Positions 8,073-15,383 of a stretch of DNA of 33,333 nt are shown piece by piece; the stretch's first letter is position 1; the number at the start of each line of letters is the position of its first letter. The translations under genes were made by a program, and so were the position numbers. Location of the stretch: the NCBI GenBank assembly GCA_026786005.1, contig JAJAYW010000073.1:1-33333 (forward strand), in the 5' to 3' direction. The DNA is from Lysobacter sp. GTDB lineage: Bacteria > Pseudomonadota > Gammaproteobacteria > Xanthomonadales > Xanthomonadaceae. Under the pieces are notes generated by a model. That model was not told where the DNA came from. It saw nothing but the letters and a program-made list of their open reading frames with translations, and ran no database searches.

Positions 8073-9389
8073 TCAGCCCGAGATCTCGCGCACGGCGCGC
8101 ACAGCGCGTTCCACCTGCTCCGGCGTGTTGACCAGACTGGGCGCAAGCCGCGCGTAAGTGATCGCATACGGGCTGGTGCTGGCGATGATGCGTTTGGCCA
8201 GCAATTGCTTGACCACGTCCAGCGGCTTGACGCCGGCAACTTCAAACGCGACCAGGCCCGCTGAGAGATCGCCGGACATCGGCGTGTGCAGCGTGACCTT
8301 CGGGTTGGCGGCGAGGCCGGCCTTGCACTGGTCGTTGAGGCTGCGGATGCGCGCGGCGACGCGGGCGCGGCCCATCTGTTTGTGCATGGCGAACGCGGCG
8401 GCGGTGGCCCACTGGTGTTCGTAGGCGTGGAAGCCACCGGGCATCATGCGGTTGGCGTTGTTGGGCGACGTGGGCACGATGTCTTGCTCCCATGCGGTGT
8501 ACTGGTCGAGATCGCTGAAGCTGGGGATCGTCGGACGCAGCCGCGCCCAGTTGTCGGCATTGGCCCACACCAGCCCGGTACCGCGCGGCGCGAACATCCA
8601 CTTGTGCGTGCCCGCGCAGAAGTAATCGCAGCCCAGCGTGGCGATGGTCTCATCGGTGGCGCCGATGCCGTGCACGCCATCCACCACCAGCACCAGCCCC
8701 GGGTTGCTGCGCGCACGCAACGCGCTCGCGATCTCACGGATCGGCAGGCGGATGCCGCTGCTGGAATGCACCCACGTCAGCCCGACCACGCGCGTCTTCG
8801 GGCCGATGTCCTTGAGCAAGGCGTCGATGATGGATTCGGTCGTGGCCGTGGCCGCTTCGTCGAACAGCTTGATCTTGCGCATGCTGGCGCCGGCGCGCGC
8901 GGTGGCCAGGCGGATGGATTCGTGATGCGAGTAGTGATCGTGCGTCGTGCACAGCACCTCATCGCCCAGCTGCAGCGGCAGGCCGTGATAGACCAGCGCC
9001 AGACCCGTGGTGGTGTTGCCGGTGAGGCAGACCTCCTGCGCGCGACCGCCGAGGTAATCGGCGATCTCCGTCTGCACCTGCAGCGGCACGTTGTGCGCAT
9101 CGTCCTCGAATAGGCCCTGCTCGATGATGTGGAAGGGATTGCGGTCCATCGCGCGCCGGTAACCGTCGATCGCCGCACGCACCGGCTCCGGATGGCTGGC
9201 GATGAAGAAGCTGGCGAAGTGCGCATACGACGGATCCAGCGTGAACTGCGCGCGGATGCGTTCCCAACTGGAAAGATCGGGCAGCGCCGGGGTTTCAGCG
9301 GCGACCGCGGCCAGCAGGCCGGTCGGCAGCAGCGATGTCGCGGCCAGCGCCGCGGGGGCCGCCAGGAATTCGCGTCGGGTGAGTGACAT
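8073..9389 (-). CDS. Tat-exported class V aminotransferase-like PLP protein
   Basis: This is a 438-residue, fold-type I PLP enzyme related to isopenicillin-N epimerase and cysteine desulfurase-like aminotransferases. The N-terminus MSLTRREFLAAPAALAATSL is a twin-arginine signal, so the folded holoenzyme is probably periplasmic. Motifs include TGNTTTGLALVYHGL near the cofactor phosphate, VVDGVHGIGA with the PLP-contacting Asp, and CAGTHKWMFAPRG with the Schiff-base Lys. The start at 9389 has GGAG about 9 nt upstream. The substrate cannot be told from sequence. It stands alone between the GGDEF/EAL gene and a dispersed repeat. Confidence 0.88.
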   Translation of the reverse strand: MSLTRREFLAAPAALAATSLLPTGLLAAVAAETPALPDLSSWERIRAQFTLDPSYAHFASFFIASHPEPVRAAIDGYRRAMDRNPFHIIEQGLFEDDAHNVPLQVQTEIADYLGGRAQEVCLTGNTTTGLALVYHGLPLQLGDEVLCTTHDHYSHHESIRLATARAGASMRKIKLFDEAATATTESIIDALLKDIGPKTRVVGLTWVHSSSGIRLPIREIASALRARSNPGLVLVVDGVHGIGATDETIATLGCDYFCAGTHKWMFAPRGTGLVWANADNWARLRPTIPSFSDLDQYTAWEQDIVPTSPNNANRMMPGGFHAYEHQWATAAAFAMHKQMGRARVAARIRSLNDQCKAGLAANPKVTLHTPMSGDLSAGLVAFEVAGVKPLDVVKQLLAKRIIASTSPYAITYARLAPSLVNTPEQVERAVRAVREISG

Positions 9390-9494
9390 GACCGGTTCTC
9401 CGCATGCAGGCCCAATGGCCATCGATGGAAGAACGCGGTGGATTGCGACTGACGGCCAATCGTGAGCGTGCGAAATCTGTAGGGGGAAATCTGT

Positions 9495-9647
9495 AAGGCG
9501 GAATCGACGCAGTCGCTTCCGCCGGATGTGGTCAGGCTAGCTACATCTGAAATAACCGAGCCCGGGAATTCACGGTCATCGGAGCGACATGCGGCGGAAG
9601 CCGCTACGCGAAGCGCTGTTCAACAGGGAAGCTGGTCATTCTGCCCT
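9495..9647 (+). repeat. dispersed repeat, copy A
   Basis: About 153 bp similar to 13262..13409 in the same orientation. The first 40 nt match with two substitutions (starting AAGGCGGAATCGACG), the middle has diverged, and the last 60 nt match well (GTAGCCGCTACGCGAAGC-type core, here GAAGCCGC...). Internal inverted pieces GGCGGAA and TTCCGCC suggest a folded element. It makes up most of the gene-free stretch 9390-9726, in which I see nothing else. Confidence 0.7.
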
Positions 9648-9726
9648 CGAGTTCTGGGCGTCCTTTGACACTCTGCGAGCTTGCCCGGACTGGATCCGGG
9701 GATGGGCGGTTGTTGTGTCTGACGGA

Positions 9727-9993
9727 TCAACGCAGCTGGCTGTCCTTGCTGCCGCGCCGGTTATAGCCGCCGAGGTGGCCCTGGTCGTGGTCGCGCGCTT
9801 CCTGGCACGACACACACAAGCGCACACCGGGCATCGCCTTGCGCCGTGCTTCCGGAATGGCCACGTCGCATTCCTCGCAATGCGTCAAGCCGGGACCCTG
9901 CGGCAACTGGCTGCGCACGCGCTCGATCGCGTCCTTGATGGTGGCGTCGATCTGATCCTGTACCGCACCATCGCCTGCCCAGCCAGTCGCCAT
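9727..9993 (-). CDS. DksA/TraR family C4 zinc finger protein
   Basis: This is an 88-residue protein with a short helical N-terminus (VQDQIDATIKDAIERVRSQL) and a C4 zinc finger, HCEECDVAIPEARRKAMPG then LCVSCQEARD. This is the TraR/YbiI layout rather than full-length DksA, which is longer and has a coiled-coil. By family, it may bind the secondary channel of RNA polymerase. The start at 9993 is preceded by GGAGGCGGAC, a strong Shine-Dalgarno. The plus-strand ORF 9589..10056 over it is a shadow. Confidence 0.88.
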   Translation of the reverse strand: MATGWAGDGAVQDQIDATIKDAIERVRSQLPQGPGLTHCEECDVAIPEARRKAMPGVRLCVSCQEARDHDQGHLGGYNRRGSKDSQLR

Positions 9994-10274
9994 GTCCGCC
10001 TCCGCAATACCGTTTCAATGTGTGTCGTCAAAGCATATCCAGACAGCGCTGAATGATCCGACGATGGTCACGCATGTCGCATCAAACACCGGCTCCGACC
10101 CCGCGCAGTCGCACTCCTCAGGGCGTATGTGGTGAGGCATGCATTTGAGATTACGAAGGCTGATTGCCTCCATCAACCAGGCCGCCGACGCCCCCTTAAC
10201 GCCGAGTCGCCCACAATAGACGCGTGATAGCCATAGTCGGGCGCGGCACCCCCTCCTCCACTCGCGAGATTCCA

Positions 10275-10760
10275 ATGAATACACCGCAAGAAATCGAACA
10301 AAAATTCTGGAAGGCCCTCAAGTCGGACAGGACCGTGATGTTGGGCCTGGACGGGATTGAGGATGGACACTCGCGACCGATGACCGCGCAAGCCGAAGAC
10401 GAGAAAGGGCCGATCTGGTTTTTTACCTCAACCGACAACGGCATCGTGCAGAAACTCAAGCCCGGATCGCGTGCGATTGCAGCCTTCAGCTCCAAGGACC
10501 ACGAACTCTTCGCCAGCATCCATGGCGCTATCGTGCTGGACAATGACAAGGCAGTGATCGACCGCTTGTGGAATCCGTTCGTCGCGGCCTGGTACGAAGG
10601 TGGCAAGGATGACCCGAAGCTGGCGCTGCTGCGGCTGGATGCCGAACAGGGTGAGGTCTGGCTCAACGAGAACAGTCTCCTCGCCGGCGTGAAAATGCTG
10701 ATGGGGATCGATTTGAAAAAGGATTACAAGGACAAGGTCGCGGAAGTCGACCTCCGCTGA
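10275..10760 (+). CDS. pyridoxamine 5'-phosphate oxidase-like general stress protein
   Basis: This is a 161-residue split-barrel flavin-binding protein of the general stress protein 26 type. Features are KALKSDRTVMLGLDG, GHSRPMTAQ, GPIWFFTSTDNGIVQKLKPG, and the long stretch DRLWNPFVAAWYEGGKDDPKL that is typical of the family, followed by LRLDAEQGEVWLNENS. Members bind FMN or FAD; the substrate is unknown. The start at 10275 (MNTPQEIEQKFWKALK) fits family N-termini; the ribosome-binding site is weak. The gene is monocistronic and convergent with the DMT transporter, with a hairpin between the stops. Confidence 0.88.
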   Translation: MNTPQEIEQKFWKALKSDRTVMLGLDGIEDGHSRPMTAQAEDEKGPIWFFTSTDNGIVQKLKPGSRAIAAFSSKDHELFASIHGAIVLDNDKAVIDRLWNPFVAAWYEGGKDDPKLALLRLDAEQGEVWLNENSLLAGVKMLMGIDLKKDYKDKVAEVDLR

Positions 10761-10783
10761 GCAGACACTTCGCGCACATACGC

Positions 10784-10825
10784 AGGGCGGGTTGACCAGC
10801 TTCGCTGTTGAAAGCCAACCCGCCT
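10784..10825. terminator. bidirectional hairpin between convergent genes
   Basis: GGCGGGTTG pairs with CAACCCGCC across a 22-nt loop. It lies between the stops of the PNPOx-like gene and the DMT gene. The loop contains ACCAGCTTCGCTGTTGAA, which is the exact reverse complement of 13381..13398 in dispersed repeat copy B, so the terminator seems to be built from that repeat family. There is no U tract. Confidence 0.6.
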
Positions 10826-11673
10826 CATGCGCGTCCATTCCGCCCTCTCACAACCACCAGTGCAATCCCTCCCAGCACCGCAACCGACGCCAGCGCCAGA
10901 CGCAGCGTCACGGCTTCTTCGAGGAAGATGATTCCGCCTATTGCTGCGATCAGCGGAACACTCAGCTGCACGGTGGCAGCCGTGGTCGCCTTAAGTGCCG
11001 GCAATGCGGAATACCAGATCGCATAGCCAATCCCCGAGGCCAGCGCGCCCGATGCAATCGCATACCCGACACCTGCATCGTCCAATGACATTTCCTCGAA
11101 CATCAAAAGACCCAACACCAATGCGATGGGAATCGTGCGCAGGAAATTGCCTGCGGTGACGCGCGTGGGATCCCCTGCCCCTTTGCCGCGCAAGGAATAA
11201 ATGCCCCACGCCACCCCGGCGCCCAGCATTAATACGGCGCCATGGAGCGGTGGCGCGGAAAGACCCGGTAGCAACAAACCGATAAGCCCTGCAAACGCCA
11301 GGATGAAACCGCCCACCTGTTGCCTGCGCAGGCGTTCGCCCATCCAGAGGCCGTGACTGATCATCGTGATCTGCACGGCGCCAAACAGCAGCAGCGCACC
11401 GGTTGCCGTGGGCAGGCTGACATAGGCGAACGAAAAACCGGCTGCATACGCAAACAGTGCAAGTGCCGATGGCCAGTTGCCTGCGCCCGTGCGTGCGCCG
11501 CCGCGCACCGTCACCACCAACCAAAGCATAGCGGCGCCGGAGATCAATCGAATCGCGGTGAAGCTGGCGGGATCGATCGTCGTGTGTTCGAGCGCGATCC
11601 GGCACAGCAGCGAATTCCCGGCGAACGCGATCATCGCAAGCAAGGTCAGGACGATGGTGCTTACTTGGGGCAT
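10825..11673 (-). CDS. EamA/DMT superfamily transporter
   Basis: This is a 282-residue integral membrane protein with about ten hydrophobic segments and two EamA halves. Segments include TIVLTLLAMIAFAGNSLLCRIAL at the start, SALALFAYAAGFSFAYVSLP with the family-typical ATGALLLFGAVQITM, and SVPLIAAIGGIIFLEEAVTLRLALAS in the second half. Members export amino acids or other small metabolites in the inner membrane; the substrate is not predictable. The start at 11673 has AGGA about 8 nt upstream. No partner gene is adjacent. Confidence 0.9.
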   Translation of the reverse strand: MPQVSTIVLTLLAMIAFAGNSLLCRIALEHTTIDPASFTAIRLISGAAMLWLVVTVRGGARTGAGNWPSALALFAYAAGFSFAYVSLPTATGALLLFGAVQITMISHGLWMGERLRRQQVGGFILAFAGLIGLLLPGLSAPPLHGAVLMLGAGVAWGIYSLRGKGAGDPTRVTAGNFLRTIPIALVLGLLMFEEMSLDDAGVGYAIASGALASGIGYAIWYSALPALKATTAATVQLSVPLIAAIGGIIFLEEAVTLRLALASVAVLGGIALVVVRGRNGRA

Positions 11674-11826
11674 TCGATGTCCTGGTCAACACGCTAGCGC
11701 GCAATGGCACGCAGCCCGAAGTGTCTTCCATCCGGATCGCCCAGCTTGCCACGGCGTGCCGCTGCATCACGAACACGTCATGGCCCGCCCCTACCGTGGC
11801 GTCGTCCCCCACCACAGGATGCCGCC

Positions 11827-13179
11827 ATGCGCCTTCGCACCGTTTTCTGTTCTATCGCTTTCGCGCTTTCCCTGCCGGCCGCTGCAGCAGACTGGTCGCT
11901 CGTCGATGTCCTCCCGATCCCGGGCCGCAGCACGGACCGTGTCGCGCCCGGAACCAACTCGGCCAACATCAACCGGCTCGGCTTCTTCTCCGATCTCACC
12001 TACGACGCCCGCTCCCATACCTGGTACGCGCTCTCCGACCGCGGCCCGGGCGGCGGCGTGATCGGTTACGCGACGCGCTTGCAGCAGATGTTCATTCCGA
12101 TCCATCCGATCAACGGACGATTGCTGGGTAATCCCACCGTGCTGCGCACGGTCCTGTTCACCGATCGCAACGGCCAACCATTCAACGGACTCAACCCGAC
12201 CCTGCTCAACGGCACGCCGCACGTGCTCGGCCAAAGCTTCGATCCGGAAGGCCTGGCTGTGGGTCGCAATGGACATTTCTACGTTGCCGACGAATACGGC
12301 CCCAGCCTGTACGAATTCGACAAGCGTGGACGTTTCGTACGCGCGTTCACGATTCCGCAGAACCTGCGTCCGGTGCAGGCGGATGCGCAACCCAACTACA
12401 CCAATGGTCGGCCGACCATCGTCAATGGTCGCCAAGACAACCGCGGGTTCGAGGGATTGACCTTCAACACCTCGGGCACGCGGCTCTACGGCGTACTGCA
12501 GGATCCGCTGGTCAATGAAGGCGCCAGCAACGACGGCCGCCGCAGCCGCTGGGTGCGCATCGTGGAATTCGATCCGGTCTCGGGCACCAGCACCGCGCAG
12601 TACGCGTACCAGCTTGAGTCGATCGCCACGCTCAATGCGATCGATCCCGCGACCACCGACGATTTCTCCGCCACCAACCAGGGACGCAGCATCGGCCTGA
12701 GCGCGATCACGGCGCTGTCGGACTCCGAGTTCCTGGTACTGGAACGCGACAACCGCGGCTTGGGCGTCGAGATCACCGGCACGCCCTTGCACAAGCGCCT
12801 GTATCGCATCAACCTGGCTGGCGCGACCAACATTGCCGCGATTTCGCTCGCCGGCAGCAACGATCTTCCCGCTGGTGTTGCACCGGTCGGCAAGCAGCCG
12901 AAAGCGGATTTGCTGGCGGCATTGAAGTCAGTGGGCTCGGACATTCCCGAGAAGCTGGAAGGCGTCGCGTTCGGTCCACGCCTGCTGCGAGGTGGCGGCC
13001 GCGTGGCGCTGGTCGGCAGCGACAACGACTACAGCGTGACCCAGAGCGGTGCCGGCCAACAGTTCGATGTCTGCGTCAATCCGGATACCGGGGCGCGAAC
13101 CCAGGTTGCCTTGGACACGCCGTGCCCCGATGGCAGCAATCTCATTCCCGGCTACCTGCTGTCGTTCAAGGTGCGTTGA
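11827..13179 (+). CDS. secreted phytase-type esterase-like protein
   Basis: This is a 450-residue protein with a signal peptide (MRLRTVFCSIAFALSLPAAAADW). The body matches the esterase-like activity of phytase domain. Recognisable pieces are GFFSDLTYDARSHTWYALSDRGPGGG, SFDPEGLAVGRNGHFYVADEYGPSLYEFD, NRGFEGLTFN, EFLVLERDNRGLGVEI and KLEGVAFGP. These fit a beta-propeller of phytase-like type. It is probably periplasmic or extracellular; substrate and activity remain unproven for most members. The start at 11827 has ACAGGA upstream. Its leader sequence is nearly the same as that of the secreted SnoaL-like gene at 14807. Confidence 0.87.
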   Translation: MRLRTVFCSIAFALSLPAAAADWSLVDVLPIPGRSTDRVAPGTNSANINRLGFFSDLTYDARSHTWYALSDRGPGGGVIGYATRLQQMFIPIHPINGRLLGNPTVLRTVLFTDRNGQPFNGLNPTLLNGTPHVLGQSFDPEGLAVGRNGHFYVADEYGPSLYEFDKRGRFVRAFTIPQNLRPVQADAQPNYTNGRPTIVNGRQDNRGFEGLTFNTSGTRLYGVLQDPLVNEGASNDGRRSRWVRIVEFDPVSGTSTAQYAYQLESIATLNAIDPATTDDFSATNQGRSIGLSAITALSDSEFLVLERDNRGLGVEITGTPLHKRLYRINLAGATNIAAISLAGSNDLPAGVAPVGKQPKADLLAALKSVGSDIPEKLEGVAFGPRLLRGGGRVALVGSDNDYSVTQSGAGQQFDVCVNPDTGARTQVALDTPCPDGSNLIPGYLLSFKVR

Positions 13180-13205
13180 CGAGGATCAGCGCCTTGATGA
13201 CAACC

Positions 13206-13233
13206 GTAGGGCGGGCTCAGGCCCGCCTTGCGC
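13206..13233. terminator. GTAGGGCGGG-type hairpin after the phytase-like gene
   Basis: GGGCGGGC pairs with GCCCGCC around a short TCAG loop, 26 nt past the stop codon. It lacks a T tract. The same motif family follows several other genes in the window. Confidence 0.55.
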
Positions 13234-13261
13234 ACGTCCAGGCAGTCCTGATGAAGTCCGC

Positions 13262-13409
13262 AAGGCGGAATCGACGTAGTCGCCTCCGCCGGATGTGGTG
13301 AAACGACACTGAAATGAGGTAGCAGGGAATTCAACGGCGGCCTGATCGACACGCGGCGGTAGCCGCTACGCGAAGCACTTTTCAACAGCGAAGCTGGTTA
13401 TTTCGCCCT
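13262..13409 (+). repeat. dispersed repeat, copy B
   Basis: About 148 bp similar to 9495..9647 in the same orientation. The end TTCAACAGCGAAGCTGGT recurs inverted and exact at 10795..10812. Together with the hairpin at 13206 it explains most of the gene-free stretch 13180-13531. The remainder, 13410-13531, shows nothing I can name apart from the start region of the next gene. Confidence 0.7.
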
Positions 13410-13531
13410 ATGTTCTGTTCCCCAAAGGACAAACCTCCGGATAACCCAGCGGCCTTGCGCCAGACGATGCCAAAACGTGGACGTGCGCAATATTGAGCCT
13501 GCTTCATTTTCCGACGGCTATGCTCTGGTGC

Positions 13532-14659
13532 ATGAATGAAACCACCCGACGCCAGCCCCGCCGACTCTTTCGAATCCTGCTGCTGACATCACTCGGAATT
13601 CTCGCCGGCTGTATCGACCAGCGACCCCCACCGCCCAGCCCCGAAGAAGTCCGCGCGCAAATCGTGCGCCTGCTGCCGGTGACCACCAACGATAGAAAAG
13701 GTTGGGCCACCGACATCTACGCCGCGTTCTCTGCGCTCAAGATCGAACCGACGCCATCCAACCTCTGCTCGGTGCTGGCGGTGACCGCGCAGGAGTCGAC
13801 CTTCGACGCCGACCCCGTGGTGCCAGGGCTGGGCAAGATCGCGCGGACCGAGATCGAGCGTCGTGCGCAGCGCCTGCATGTGCCGTTGCTGGTGGTGCGC
13901 AGTGCATTCCAGATCGAAAGGCCTGATGGCCGCACCTGGGACGAGCGGCTCGCCGTGGTGCGCACGGAAAAAGAACTGAGCACGCTGTTCGAGGAATTGA
14001 TCGACAAGGTACCGATGGGACGCCGCCTGCTTGCAGGCGCCAACCCGGTGCGCACCGGCGGGCCGATGCAGGTCAGCATCGCGTTCGCAGAGCGGCACGC
14101 ACGCAACGCGTCCTATCCCTATCCAGTGGAGGGATCGATCCGCCATGAGGTGTTCACGCGACGCGGCGGCATGTACTTCGGCATCGCGCACCTGCTCGGC
14201 TATCCGGCGCCGTACGACAAGCCGCTGTATCGCTTCGCTGACTTCAACGCCGGCTGGTACGCCAGCCGCAATGCCGCCTTCCAGAATGCTGCGAGCCTGG
14301 CCTCGGGGATTGCGCTCACGCTCGACGGCGACGTGCTCCGCGAGCGCGGCGGCCGCGACGCCGGCGATGTCGGCCCCACCGAACTCGCGGTCCGCGCGCT
14401 GTCGGCCAACCTCGGCATGGACGATGCGCAGATCCATCGCGCGTTGCAGAAAGCCGGCCGCGCCGACTTCGACCGCAGCACGCTCTACCAGCGCGTGTTC
14501 GCGCTCGCCGAACAGATGCAACGCCGCAAACTGCCGCGCGCGATGATCCCGCGCATCACCCTGCAAAGCCCCAAGATCACCCGCAAGCTCACCACCGAAT
14601 GGTTCGTTACGCGCGTGGATCAACGCCACCGGCAGTGCATGGCGCGTGCCAAGAGTTGA
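13532..14659 (+). CDS. DUF1615 family lipoprotein
   Basis: This is a 375-residue protein with a lipoprotein signal: RRLFRILLLTSLGILAGC gives an LAGC lipobox, and the mature protein starts CIDQRPPPPSPEE. The body matches DUF1615: GWATDIYAAFSALKIEP, SVLAVTAQESTF, PVRTGGPMQVSIAFAE, RGGMYFGIAHLLGY and YRFADFNAGWYASRNAAFQ. The glutamate in AQEST and the overall helical arrangement recall lysozyme-like lytic transglycosylases, but that is inference only. It is anchored in the envelope. The start at 13532 gives a compact signal sequence; in-frame upstream starts at 13520 and 13493 are possible. Confidence 0.85.
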   Translation: MNETTRRQPRRLFRILLLTSLGILAGCIDQRPPPPSPEEVRAQIVRLLPVTTNDRKGWATDIYAAFSALKIEPTPSNLCSVLAVTAQESTFDADPVVPGLGKIARTEIERRAQRLHVPLLVVRSAFQIERPDGRTWDERLAVVRTEKELSTLFEELIDKVPMGRRLLAGANPVRTGGPMQVSIAFAERHARNASYPYPVEGSIRHEVFTRRGGMYFGIAHLLGYPAPYDKPLYRFADFNAGWYASRNAAFQNAASLASGIALTLDGDVLRERGGRDAGDVGPTELAVRALSANLGMDDAQIHRALQKAGRADFDRSTLYQRVFALAEQMQRRKLPRAMIPRITLQSPKITRKLTTEWFVTRVDQRHRQCMARAKS

Positions 14660-14665
14660 GGACTC

Positions 14666-14694
14666 GTAGGGCGGGCTCAAGCCGCCTTGCGCGG
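14666..14694. terminator. GTAGGGCGGG-type hairpin after the DUF1615 gene
   Basis: GGCGG and CCGCC arms around GCTCAAG, 6 nt past the stop codon. Same family as the hairpins at 13206, 21102, 24167 and 26671. No T tract. Confidence 0.5.
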
Positions 14695-14806
14695 CTTGCG
14701 ATGGCCTGCGCGCGCAGCCCTTGGCGTAGCTTAACAACGTCCCACCCGATCCTGGCGCGATGCGCCATCCCGCCGTGGCGACATCCCCCACCACCGGAGA
14801 CTCTCC

Positions 14807-15289
14807 ATGCAATTCGCCAAGCCATCGGGCCTGCTGTGCTGCGCCCTGCTCGCCCTCGCGTCCTCGACGCTGTTCGCGGGCAACGCTGCGTCTTCGCCGG
14901 AGTCGGCCTTGCGCGCCGGCACGGTGGCATGGATGGAGGCCTACAACGCCGGCGACGTCGAGCGCATCGTCGCCATGTATTCCGATGACGCCATCGTCAT
15001 GCCGCCGGATGCTCCGCCGGCCACTGGCGTTACGGCGCTTCGGACATTCCTCACCGGCAATATCGCCGGGATGAAGGCGGCGGGATTGCGCTTGCGCGAC
15101 GGGAGCAGCGACGTCGGAACCTCGGGCGACCTGGGCTGGCATGCGGGCACGTTCGCGGTGGTCGACGCGGCCGGCAAGACCGTCGGCGCCGGTAAGTACA
15201 TGGAGATATGGCAGAGACGAAACGGCAAGTGGGTGATCATTCGCGACATCTGGAACAACGATGCGCCGGCCGCCCCGGCCGGAAGCTGA
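14807..15289 (+). CDS. secreted SnoaL-like (DUF4440) protein
   Basis: This is a 160-residue protein. A signal peptide (LLCCALLALASSTLFAGNA) precedes a SnoaL/DUF4440-type cone fold: AWMEAYNAGDVERIVAMYSDDAIVMPPDAPPATG, then TFLTGNIAGMKAAGLRL, GDLGWHAGTFAVVD, GKYMEIWQRRNGKWVIIRDIWNND. The family covers ketosteroid isomerase-like proteins and non-catalytic members, so no reaction is assigned. It is likely periplasmic. The start has GGAGA about 8 nt upstream. It ends 94 nt before the TIR-TPR gene on the same strand. Confidence 0.88.
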   Translation: MQFAKPSGLLCCALLALASSTLFAGNAASSPESALRAGTVAWMEAYNAGDVERIVAMYSDDAIVMPPDAPPATGVTALRTFLTGNIAGMKAAGLRLRDGSSDVGTSGDLGWHAGTFAVVDAAGKTVGAGKYMEIWQRRNGKWVIIRDIWNNDAPAAPAGS

Positions 15290-15383
15290 AAGAAACAAGC
15301 GGTCGCCGATCCACGTAAATACCCCGGCCAATGTCCCGCGTTGGCCGCCGCGATTCGGGCAAGGATTCGACCAAGGGATAGCG

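Noticed and set aside
9589-10056. 155-codon plus-strand ORF
   Set aside because: Overlaps the repeat and is antisense to the DksA/TraR zinc finger gene, which has a strong ribosome-binding site and a CxxC...CxxC pattern.
13589-15331. 580-codon minus-strand ORF
   Set aside because: Antisense to the DUF1615 and SnoaL-like genes, both with signal peptides and family motifs.
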